Shown here one piece after another: positions 1-7,014 of a DNA stretch of 64,000 nucleotides (positions within the stretch are counted from its first letter, which is position 1; every line of letters starts with the position of its first letter). The translations under genes were made by a program, and so were the position numbers. This DNA comes from Deinococcales bacterium. GTDB taxonomy: Bacteria; Deinococcota; Deinococci; Deinococcales; JAAFIG01. A model generated the notes under the pieces. The model worked only from the letters and a program-made list of their open reading frames with translations, was not told where the DNA came from and did no database searches. Location of the stretch: positions 61,090 to 125,089 of the forward strand of contig JAAFIG010000011.1 in NCBI GenBank assembly GCA_013298595.1, read 5' to 3'.

Positions 1-1
1 G

Positions 2-364
2 TATCATATCCGAGCGAAATTCAAAGAAGATTTCTGTATCAGTTTTTGCGATCACAACTGGCAAGCCCTTGATAATTATCATTTCTCGAGTGTTTACGAA
101 GCGCTGGTCATGGCAGAATTGGTCTTTGCTGTGCAGGCAAACGAATGGATAGACTGTCATCCGCCACGTAGCGAGAAACTCTACAAAAGCCAATCTCGAG
201 TCCGACGTAGCCAATTAGAAAAAATGCACCGCCGAATTGTTGGTGTTTTTACAGACTGGAAAACTTCACTGTATTTTGTCACTCGATTCAATGCAAACGA
301 GTTAGGCTACTGGTCTGGAATTCGTGCTCGAGTACAGTTTACAGCTGTGCCGCCCGAAGAATAA
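2..364 (+). CDS. Hypothetical protein, 5' end outside window
   Basis: The reading frame is open from the first bases of the window to a TAA at 362-364, giving at least 120 residues. The start codon lies upstream of the window, so the internal ATG at 110 should not be taken as the true start. The visible part is rich in basic and aromatic residues and has no signal peptide or membrane segment. I do not recognise a family. It is followed 19 bp later by a HAD hydrolase on the same strand, so the two may be co-transcribed. CTCGAG sites at 86, 195 and 327 match the density of neighbouring genes, so it looks native. Confidence 0.6.
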   Translation, partial: YHIRAKFKEDFCISFCDHNWQALDNYHFSSVYEALVMAELVFAVQANEWIDCHPPRSEKLYKSQSRVRRSQLEKMHRRIVGVFTDWKTSLYFVTRFNANELGYWSGIRARVQFTAVPPEE

Positions 365-383
365 GCGTGTTAGCATTGACCTC

Positions 384-983
384 ATGAAAGCCATGATCTT
401 TGATGCCGACGGAGTGATTATTCGCCCCGAAACATGGTTTTTTGTACCAGCCGAAAAAGTCTACGGCATTCCAAAACAACTATTTCTCGAGTTTATTTAT
501 GGCACTTTTCAGCGTTGCACCACAGGTGAACTCGAGCTATTAGAAATCTTACCGCCTTTACTCGAGCGGTGGGGTGTAAAAATCAGCGCAGCAGAATTTG
601 TCCAGGCGTGGGTTGAACACGAACATCATCTGGATACGGTGTTACTCGAGCAAATTCAGCAAGTCCGAGCTTCTGGGATTCCGTGTTATCTTGCCACAAA
701 TCAGGAGCGCAACCGAGCGGTATATCTTAAAAATCAAATGAAGCTCGAGAACATGTTTGATGGTTTATTTATCTCGAGTGAAATCGGTGCGCGTAAACCA
801 GATGCTGTTTTTTACCAGCATGTGCAAAAAACTTTGCAACTCGAGCCAAAAGACATTCTTTTCTGGGATGACTCGAGCACCAACGTTGAAGCTGCAATAG
901 CCTGTGGTTGGCACGGCGAAGTTTTTGTGCCAACCACAACTGCAAAGATTTTAGAAAAAATTATTTTGCCACTTCAAAAGTAA
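384..983 (+). CDS. HAD-superfamily hydrolase (phosphatase-like)
   Basis: A 199-residue haloacid-dehalogenase-fold protein. Motif I is FDADGVI near the N-terminus (nucleophile Asp and general acid Asp), motif II is ATNQ in the middle, motif III is the Lys of ARKPDAVF, and motif IV is FWDDSSTNVEAA (metal-binding acidic pair). Members of HAD subfamily IA usually hydrolyse small phosphate esters such as sugar phosphates or phosphoglycolate, but the substrate cannot be read from sequence. I chose the ATG at 384 because it puts motif I at the usual position. The longer frame from 324 overlaps the upstream gene. The stop overlaps the 3' end of the convergent gene at 961 by 23 bp. Confidence 0.85.
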   Translation: MKAMIFDADGVIIRPETWFFVPAEKVYGIPKQLFLEFIYGTFQRCTTGELELLEILPPLLERWGVKISAAEFVQAWVEHEHHLDTVLLEQIQQVRASGIPCYLATNQERNRAVYLKNQMKLENMFDGLFISSEIGARKPDAVFYQHVQKTLQLEPKDILFWDDSSTNVEAAIACGWHGEVFVPTTTAKILEKIILPLQK

Positions 984-1521
984 AAACAGTGCCATTGAAT
1001 TTATAGTAGCCAAGCGCAAATTCGCCCAGTGGCTCGAGCATTTCGATGGTGGTACCTTTTTGAGGGAACTTCAAGTACCAACTGAGTTCGTCTTGCTTCC
1101 ATTTTTCTTCACTGCGTTTTTGGTTGTACACACCAAGCATTGCCTCGAGTTGTTTAGTATTTGGTTTAGCCACAACCACAGTTTGTTTACTGTATGTTTT
1201 GCCGTTCCAAATTGCAAAAATCAGATCAGTGGTAATACACGCTGGTCCGCAACCCGTGGCGGTAATACCAATCAGGTCGGTGCCGTTTTTCTTACGCCAA
1301 ACAGCAAATTCACCTCTACCCTCCCAGAAACCATCTTTACCACCATTAAACTCGAGGTAATCGTTTTTGACATCTTGGGTTATAATTTTGCGCCCTGACG
1401 TGTCATAAATACTTTTTGGTAACATTTTCCAATGCTCGAGTAAACTGCGTTTGCTTTGAGCGGCAACCAAACTCGAGATGCTTAAACCAATCAAAACCAA
1501 TCCTAGAATTATTTTTTTCAT
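961..1521 (-). CDS. Small secreted protein, unknown function
   Basis: A protein of about 186 residues. The start MKKIILGLVLIGL followed by SSLVAAQ is a typical signal peptide with likely cleavage after AAQ or nearby. The ATG at 1521 overlaps the TGA of the preceding gene (ATGA), which marks translational coupling and argues against the longer frame from 1536. The mature part holds a GCGPAC cysteine pair and many aromatic residues. It is probably exported. It is the last gene of a four-gene leftward run of secreted proteins (3893 to 961). I recognise no family. Confidence 0.75.
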   Translation of the reverse strand: MKKIILGLVLIGLSISSLVAAQSKRSLLEHWKMLPKSIYDTSGRKIITQDVKNDYLEFNGGKDGFWEGRGEFAVWRKKNGTDLIGITATGCGPACITTDLIFAIWNGKTYSKQTVVVAKPNTKQLEAMLGVYNQKRSEEKWKQDELSWYLKFPQKGTTIEMLEPLGEFALGYYKFNGTVFTFEVAK

Positions 1522-2366
1522 ACGCCACATCCCCATTCGAGTATTTTGCTAAAGCCTTTGCCATTCCAATTATAAATGTTGACGCCATACCCTTCGTGGA
1601 CTAGGTCGTCGACAAAAATTTCCATTTTTCCATCGCCATCAATATCGGCTATGGCACTAATAAATTGTGTTAAAACTTGTGGTTGCCCGGATGTACCATC
1701 AAAAGGCTTTTCTATAACGCGTTCGCTAAGACTAAAGGTTTGGACTTTACCAGCTATCACTTTGCGTACCAGCACCAACGAGTACTCGCCTTTTTCGGAG
1801 CCATAAGTGCCATTTAAACGATTCTGAGCATCAAAACTCAGGCGCGGGTTTTGAGCAACGATTAAGACTTCGTTGCTTTTATCGTTGTCTAAATCCACTT
1901 GGAGCACTTGCGATACCATGGCAGGCTTGGCAATTTTACGTTGCTGTAATTCATCGGCAATAATTTTTTGATACGTGGCATTGGTATTTGCAATACTCGA
2001 GATTGCTCGAGGCACAGGATTCCAAGCAGCAGCAATGGCATAGGTTGGTAAGTACGGTAATTTAACTGGGGTGCTGATATCAGTAACTCGTACCCAATCG
2101 CAGGTACTGCCTATGGATACTTTACCACCAGCCATGGCTTTTCCAATCACACCAGTGTTGTTGAATAAAACGCTCTTTAAGCCACCAGCAATGGCTGCTT
2201 GGCTGGATGTGCTGAGGTCTTCAGCATCAACCCATTTGTTACCCTCGAGTGCGCCAACAATGACGGTTTCGTCTAAATCCAAACGAAGGAGCACAGCTTT
2301 GGGTGCGCTTTGGGCAAGGGCGATGAGGCTCGAGGTGAGTAACAGTCCAATAAATACTTGTTTCAT
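1518..2366 (-). CDS. Secreted protein with FG-GAP/VCBS-like calcium loops
   Basis: About 282 residues, with an N-terminal signal peptide (MKQVFIGLLLTSSLIALAQS). Two aspartate-rich loops, DLDNDKSNEVLI and DIDGDGKMEIFV, match the DxDxDG pattern of FG-GAP/VCBS or EF-hand-like calcium sites. This suggests an extracellular calcium-stabilised beta structure. The start at 2366 is chosen for the signal peptide and for its 1-bp spacing from the stop of the upstream gene (2368). The frame from 2438 would run through that gene. It sits in an operon of secreted proteins. The role is unknown, and adhesion or envelope monitoring would be a guess. Confidence 0.75.
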   Translation of the reverse strand: MKQVFIGLLLTSSLIALAQSAPKAVLLRLDLDETVIVGALEGNKWVDAEDLSTSSQAAIAGGLKSVLFNNTGVIGKAMAGGKVSIGSTCDWVRVTDISTPVKLPYLPTYAIAAAWNPVPRAISSIANTNATYQKIIADELQQRKIAKPAMVSQVLQVDLDNDKSNEVLIVAQNPRLSFDAQNRLNGTYGSEKGEYSLVLVRKVIAGKVQTFSLSERVIEKPFDGTSGQPQVLTQFISAIADIDGDGKMEIFVDDLVHEGYGVNIYNWNGKGFSKILEWGCGV

Positions 2367-2367
2367 A

Positions 2368-2961
2368 TTATTTACTCCGACGGTATGTACCGGTAAAACT
2401 GACGTTGACTCCACCGCAATTATTGTTATCTTGAACAAGTAAAAGATTGTTCAGGTACAAAAAACTTAGTACACAAGTGCTGGCTTGGTAAGTCCAAAGG
2501 TTGCCACTCGAGATGAGTTTTCCGTCCACATCGCCAGTGTTGACTGTTTGACCTGTGTTGAAAGTAGCAATGCCTTTGATGCTATAACTCGAGCTTTGTT
2601 TTGCAACATTCAGCGAGGCATTGTCTGTTTCCCATTTGCCAACAATGTTTTGTTTAATCGTTGTGTCCTTTAAGAATTTTACCTCGAGCCAACCAATGGT
2701 AACCACTCCTTTTTGATTGACATAGACCGCGCAAGCAAAATCGGTTTTGATATTACGAATAGCAACCACATCATTTTTTAGGAGAAAGGCTTTACTTTTT
2801 GTTTGCCGATCATCTTGGTAAAAAAATGTTTTTGCTACCAGAATACTCGAGTACTGAAAAGCATCTCGAGCACTCCAACTGGTACAACTGTTGCCTTCGG
2901 CTCGAACAGGTATTAAGCACAATACAAGCAACGCAGATAAAACGATGAGTGGTTTTTTCAT
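2368..2961 (-). CDS. Secreted SH3-like domain protein
   Basis: A protein of about 197 residues. The start at 2961 is supported by the ribosome site AAGGAGAATC just upstream and by a signal peptide (MKKPLIVLSALLVLCLIPVRA). The first half of the mature protein ends in GVVTIGWLEVKFLK, a pattern seen at the end of bacterial SH3-like domains. The second half has several cysteines and an alternating beta pattern closing with FTGTYRRSK. Bacterial SH3 domains often bind peptidoglycan, so a periplasmic or cell-wall role is plausible. I have not identified the C-terminal domain. It is part of the secreted-protein operon. Confidence 0.65.
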   Translation of the reverse strand: MKKPLIVLSALLVLCLIPVRAEGNSCTSWSARDAFQYSSILVAKTFFYQDDRQTKSKAFLLKNDVVAIRNIKTDFACAVYVNQKGVVTIGWLEVKFLKDTTIKQNIVGKWETDNASLNVAKQSSSYSIKGIATFNTGQTVNTGDVDGKLISSGNLWTYQASTCVLSFLYLNNLLLVQDNNNCGGVNVSFTGTYRRSK

Positions 2962-3110
2962 GATTCTCCTTGCCTCGAGTTCTCGAGAGTTGCAGTTTAC
3001 AAACATAGCGCAACAAAAACGCAACAACTCAAGCGAAAACCTCACTCGAGATAGCAGGTGGGTACAGTCGGTACTAAACCCGAAGCAGGAGCCTACCGAG
3101 CCTGATTTTT

Positions 3111-3893
3111 TTATAATTTCCAATCGTTGTCTTTGATAATTTTTGTGGTGGTAGTATCAGCTTTTAGGGTTTTACCATCCCATAAAAACACCAACTTGTA
3201 ATTCGTACCTTTGATTTTGCTCCAATCCACATCACAATTTGGATTAGGTGCAGTCTTATACTCGAAGTTCACCAGTAAATCCGCTTTTTTATCGTTGTTT
3301 AAGTCTTTACGCTCGAGTTTACCCAAGGTAAAAGTTTTCGCAGGGTCGCCACAACCACCAGCAGTATTATCGACTAAAAACAGTAAATTCAAAGATTTTG
3401 CACCCAACCCGATATCGTAAAAATCTAAAGTCATCTCGAGATTACCTTGTCCTATGCCTTCACTGGTACAAATGAGGCTATCTCGCCCATTGCCTAACGC
3501 AAAAACAGAGCAGTTACGTCCGCCATCTTGAGTGGTTTTAACCACTTTATTCTGCTCGAGTAGAACCGAAATTCCGCCCACAAAACGCTCTGGAATACCG
3601 TCGGCATCATTAAATACACCTGTGGCAATAATTTGTTTGCTATTGGCTTTGCTAAACGAACCCATGCTGCCTTGAAGATTCAAACTTAAACGGCTTTTAG
3701 GGCTGCGTTCGATTTGGGTATAAAACACTTTTTTAGGAAAGCACGTTGCGGCTTTCAGATTGATTTGGGCTTCGCAGACCCTCGAGAGTACAGCTTTAAT
3801 CTCGGTTGAACTAAGTGTTCGAGACTGTGTAGATAGGGTTTGTGCAAATGCCACACTCGAGCAAACCAGCACTATTAAAAATGGTTTTTTCAT
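3111..3893 (-). CDS. Secreted protein, first gene of secreted-protein operon
   Basis: 260 residues. A signal peptide MKKPFLIVLVCSSVAFAQ is followed by a Ser/Thr-rich stretch. Several cysteines (CEAQ, ATCFPKK, NCSVF, LICTSEG, GGCGDP, NPNCDVD) suggest disulphides outside the cytoplasm. Near the C-terminus, KDLNNDKKADLLVNF is an FG-GAP-like calcium loop like those in the gene at 1518, so these neighbours may be distant paralogues or functional partners. A TAGTAT box six bases before the ATG gives a leaderless promoter. The family is not recognised. Confidence 0.7.
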   Translation of the reverse strand: MKKPFLIVLVCSSVAFAQTLSTQSRTLSSTEIKAVLSRVCEAQINLKAATCFPKKVFYTQIERSPKSRLSLNLQGSMGSFSKANSKQIIATGVFNDADGIPERFVGGISVLLEQNKVVKTTQDGGRNCSVFALGNGRDSLICTSEGIGQGNLEMTLDFYDIGLGAKSLNLLFLVDNTAGGCGDPAKTFTLGKLERKDLNNDKKADLLVNFEYKTAPNPNCDVDWSKIKGTNYKLVFLWDGKTLKADTTTTKIIKDNDWKL

Positions 3894-3899
3894 AGCTCC

Positions 3900-3905
3900 A
3901 TACTA
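3900..3905 (-). promoter_or_regulatory. -10 box of leaderless promoter, secreted-protein operon
   Basis: TAGTAT on the minus strand, six bases from the ATG at 3893. Spacing and sequence match the TANNNT leaderless pattern seen at many starts in this window. Confidence 0.5.
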
Positions 3906-3945
3906 TGCCAAATCATCATGACATCAGCGTGACAGGACAAGATTT

Positions 3946-5541
3946 TTAAAACCAATTACGCACAATTGGTAAAAACATGACAACAGAAAATAAAGCAATC
4001 AAGTAAATCAATTGGGCTGCCATACTTGGCACTGTGCTTTGGGCACGATTAGCAATAAAAACCAGTACTGCACCATGAAGCAGTAACAATGGAATAGGTG
4101 CGCCAAAGGCTAGTGCAAAAATGGTGACAGCGATACTCGAGCCAATGATTGTGCCATAACGTTTGTTCAGTGGGTATAAAGCAAAGGCACGAAAGAAAAC
4201 CTCGGCAAGTGGCACAATTGCAATCAGTAGAATCATCGAGACACGCCAATTGAGGGTATCTGTAAAAAAGGAAGTCCAACCAATTAAGCGCGTGCCGTAC
4301 TGGTAACCAATCGTTAAAGCTGTTAACACCAAACCTGCCAGAATACCTTCGGCAATGCTGGTTTCGTTGGGTTTTCCAAACAGAATTTGTGGCACATTCC
4401 AACCATTGGTTTTAGCGCTTTGTAAACTCAGTAATAGTAAAACCAGTGTGGTGACTATAAAGAACACATCTTGGGCAACACCCATCTGGTATGGTGTAAA
4501 AATTGCTAGGAAATTTCCGTATAACACGTTGCCAACAAATAAAGCCCCAACCATTCCCGATAAGCAAGAGACCAGCAACCAAACGTACATGGTGCCAACT
4601 GTCCACGGGCGAGGACCATCTTGGATTTCAATAGTAGATAATGGTTCAATGCGTGCTTCACCTATCAGATGTAATACCAGTAACAAAACCAGTGCTAGTA
4701 ACCACGGCAAGCTCTTTGAGATAAAAACACCAAACCAACTGTCTTTGCTATCCATTTGGCTCATCACTTTTTGCCCTTCAGCAAATCTTCCTTGTCCAAA
4801 ATAAGAATAAGCCAGTGCACCCAAAGCTTTTTGTTGGGTATCGCGGTCTCGAGAAAAATCTTTGGGTCTGGCTGCCACTTTTTCTAAGGTGTTAATCGCT
4901 GAGGTTAAATCACCGTTAATCCATTGTAAACGTCCTAAATCGGCAAGTAACAAAGGTGGTTGTTGGGCAGATTCTGTTAACACAGCTAAGGCTTTGCGCG
5001 GTTCGCTTTTTTGGTAAAGGGCTGCTAATTCTCGGCGGACTGAAACATCTGTGGGTACTGTTTGTACAGCTCGTTTAAATGTTTCGAGGGCTTCGTCAAA
5101 ACGTGATAAGCGTTTTTGGGCTAAACCTTTGACTCGTAAAGCTCGTAAATTAATATCTGGTTGTGGGCTGACAACTCGGGTGGCAGCAGCTATGGTGCGT
5201 TCAAAATCGTTTTGACGGTAGGCTAGTTCGGCTTCGATAGCATCATCTTCGGGAGCTATGCCTCGAGTTCGGGCTTCGTTTAAACTGGTTTGGGCTTCTG
5301 GGTATTTACCAAGTTCAAGTAAAACTCGAGCGTATAAGCGGTGGTAAGCTGCGATTTCTGGGGCGTATTGCACTGCGTTTTTACACTGACTTTCAGCAGT
5401 GATTGGGTCGCCAAGTTTTAAGAAAAACTGTTGGCATTGCGCGAAGTTCTTTTGCGCTGTGCGTTGAGTGTCGATAAGTTGAGCTGTCGCCGTGTTGAGG
5501 AAACACACCAACAATATGAGAACACCAGTAATCCACTTCAC
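3946..5541 (-). CDS. TPR protein fused to CPBP-family membrane protease domain
   Basis: 531 residues from a GTG at 5541. The start is chosen because it begins a signal/anchor segment (KWITGVLILLVCFLNTATA) and has a TAAAAT box seven bases upstream; the frame from 5649 would run into the divergent gene. Residues about 30-290 are TPR-like helical repeats outside the membrane. The rest is about eight membrane helices. AEVFFRAFALYPL near residue 447 followed by PLLLLHG resembles the CPBP (Rce1/CAAX protease-like) motifs EExxxR and H. The first Glu of the pair is Ala here, so proteolytic activity is uncertain. CPBP proteins process prenylated proteins or act in peptide immunity and regulation. Confidence 0.75.
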   Translation of the reverse strand: MKWITGVLILLVCFLNTATAQLIDTQRTAQKNFAQCQQFFLKLGDPITAESQCKNAVQYAPEIAAYHRLYARVLLELGKYPEAQTSLNEARTRGIAPEDDAIEAELAYRQNDFERTIAAATRVVSPQPDINLRALRVKGLAQKRLSRFDEALETFKRAVQTVPTDVSVRRELAALYQKSEPRKALAVLTESAQQPPLLLADLGRLQWINGDLTSAINTLEKVAARPKDFSRDRDTQQKALGALAYSYFGQGRFAEGQKVMSQMDSKDSWFGVFISKSLPWLLALVLLLVLHLIGEARIEPLSTIEIQDGPRPWTVGTMYVWLLVSCLSGMVGALFVGNVLYGNFLAIFTPYQMGVAQDVFFIVTTLVLLLLSLQSAKTNGWNVPQILFGKPNETSIAEGILAGLVLTALTIGYQYGTRLIGWTSFFTDTLNWRVSMILLIAIVPLAEVFFRAFALYPLNKRYGTIIGSSIAVTIFALAFGAPIPLLLLHGAVLVFIANRAQSTVPSMAAQLIYLIALFSVVMFLPIVRNWF

Positions 5542-5548
5542 ATCTTGT

Positions 5549-5554
5549 ATTTTA
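5549..5554 (-). promoter_or_regulatory. -10 box, leaderless promoter of TPR-CPBP gene
   Basis: TAAAAT on the minus strand, seven bases before the GTG at 5541. It supports that GTG as the true start. Confidence 0.5.
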
Positions 5555-5582
5555 CACACTCGAGGGCACTTCGCAAGCATGT

Positions 5583-5588
5583 TAGTGT
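5583..5588 (+). promoter_or_regulatory. -10 box, leaderless promoter of patatin gene
   Basis: TAGTGT seven bases before the ATG at 5596. Only 54 bp separate the two divergent start codons, so both promoters share this short region. Confidence 0.5.
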
Positions 5589-5595
5589 AAAAACC

Positions 5596-6462
5596 ATGAA
5601 ATCTCTGGCTCTTGCCTTGTCCGGAGGCGGTATTCGTGGTTGTGCCCACTTAGGGGTTTTATGGGCACTTGAACAAGCAAATATCCCTATTGCTGGGATT
5701 GCTGGTACGTCCAGTGGTGCAATTGCAGCTATGCTTTTTGTGCGTGAAGCACCTGAATCCAGAAATATCACTTATCAGAAACTCGAGCAGATTGGGCGCT
5801 TAGGGTATGCCGAACTTGAGTTCTTATTTCATCCACCTAAAGTTGCCACTAAGGGGTTTGATGTTCTGGCAAAAACCTTATCTGGGTGGGAAAAAGTAAT
5901 TCGTGGTGGTGTATTTGGCGCTGGTTTAGTCAGTGCAGATGCGTTACGCTCGAGTTTAATTGCTTTAATTGGTGGGGCACGTTTTGAAGATGCCAGAATT
6001 CCACTTGCTTTTTTAGCTGTAGACTTATTAACCACCGAGCGTGTTGTCTTACGTCATGGTTCGATGCTCGAGGCTGCTTTGGCTTCAAGTGCCATTCCTG
6101 GTGTTTTTCCGCCTGTGCAAATAGATGGGCGTTCATTGGTGGATGGGCATGTACTCGAGAATGTACCGATCAGTGTTGCCAAAGAACTCGCCCCTGATGC
6201 CCTTGTTCTAGCTGTGGATGTTGGTGACGAAAACACCCCTGCGCTTGTTCCTAAAACAGCTTTGGATGTAATTTTACGTAGCGCCCACATTTCTCGAGAT
6301 GCCTTACGAAAACAAAGTTTGCAAAACGCTGATTTACGCTTAGCCCTTGGCGATTTACCTGGGGGTGCTTTTGAATATGGTCAATGCCAAGCCTTATTTG
6401 AAGCGGGTTTTGCTCGAGCCACCGCGATGTTACCAGAGATAAAGGCAGCCATTGACTTTTAG
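5596..6462 (+). CDS. Patatin-like phospholipase
   Basis: 289 residues. LSGGGIRGCAHLGVL at residues 7-21 carries the glycine-rich oxyanion loop, GTSSGA near residue 40 is the GxSxG nucleophile, and VDGH near residue 184 holds the Asp of the Ser-Asp dyad. This is a complete patatin core without a signal peptide, similar to the bacterial RssA/YchK type that deacylates phospholipids or lysophospholipids at the membrane. The ATG at 5596 is set by the TAGTGT box and by the glycine loop lying right at the N-terminus. It is divergent from the TPR-CPBP gene and convergent with the exonuclease 18 bp downstream. Confidence 0.9.
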   Translation: MKSLALALSGGGIRGCAHLGVLWALEQANIPIAGIAGTSSGAIAAMLFVREAPESRNITYQKLEQIGRLGYAELEFLFHPPKVATKGFDVLAKTLSGWEKVIRGGVFGAGLVSADALRSSLIALIGGARFEDARIPLAFLAVDLLTTERVVLRHGSMLEAALASSAIPGVFPPVQIDGRSLVDGHVLENVPISVAKELAPDALVLAVDVGDENTPALVPKTALDVILRSAHISRDALRKQSLQNADLRLALGDLPGGAFEYGQCQALFEAGFARATAMLPEIKAAIDF

Positions 6463-6480
6463 GTATTTTTTCATCCTACC

Positions 6481-6996
6481 TTACACTGCTTTAACCAAAA
6501 GCCTGCGCCTAAACTCGAGAAAGGCTTTAGCAGTTACTTCAACATCGGCAAGGGCGCGATGGCGATTGGTGGCAATTAAGCCAAGGCGTGTACAAATAGC
6601 ATCAAGGTTATGTCTGGATTCATTGGGGAAAGCCCGTCTAGATAGTTGCACAGTGCAAGTGGCTCGAATGGGGGCTTCTATGCCTAAGCGGGCTGCATGG
6701 CTACGCACAAAACCAATATCAAAACTGGCATTGTGAGCAACCAATTGCCTGCCTGCCACAAACTCGAGAAATTTTGGTAATGCTTCTTCGATGCGTGGTG
6801 CGTGTTGCACCATTTTATCGGTGATACCATTGATTTTTGAAATATAAAACGGAATGTTGCGCCCTGGTTGTACCAGAGTTTCAAAAGTTTCAGTGGTTAA
6901 TTCGTCATTACGCACCACCATTGCACCAATCTCGAGAATGGCATCTCGGTCGGGACTTAACCCTGTGGTTTCAAGGTCAAAAATTACGAATTCCAC
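6481..6996 (-). CDS. DnaQ-like 3'-5' exonuclease (DEDDh)
   Basis: 171 residues. Exo I is FDLETTG, exo II is HNASFDIGF and exo III is HRALADVE, giving the full DEDDh set of catalytic acids and histidine. Length and motifs match the epsilon subunit (proofreading exonuclease) of DNA polymerase III or a stand-alone RNase T/exonuclease-X-like enzyme. There is no separate polymerase-binding tail. The GTG start at 6996 has TAGGCT seven bases upstream. It could proofread for the replicase or act in repair, and sequence alone does not decide. Confidence 0.85.
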   Translation of the reverse strand: MEFVIFDLETTGLSPDRDAILEIGAMVVRNDELTTETFETLVQPGRNIPFYISKINGITDKMVQHAPRIEEALPKFLEFVAGRQLVAHNASFDIGFVRSHAARLGIEAPIRATCTVQLSRRAFPNESRHNLDAICTRLGLIATNRHRALADVEVTAKAFLEFRRRLLVKAV

Positions 6997-7003
6997 AAAA
7001 AAT

Positions 7004-7009
7004 AGCCTA
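7004..7009 (-). promoter_or_regulatory. -10 box, leaderless promoter of exonuclease gene
   Basis: TAGGCT on the minus strand, seven bases before the GTG at 6996. It lies just before the stop of the upstream subtilase gene. Confidence 0.45.
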
Positions 7010-7014
7010 ACACT

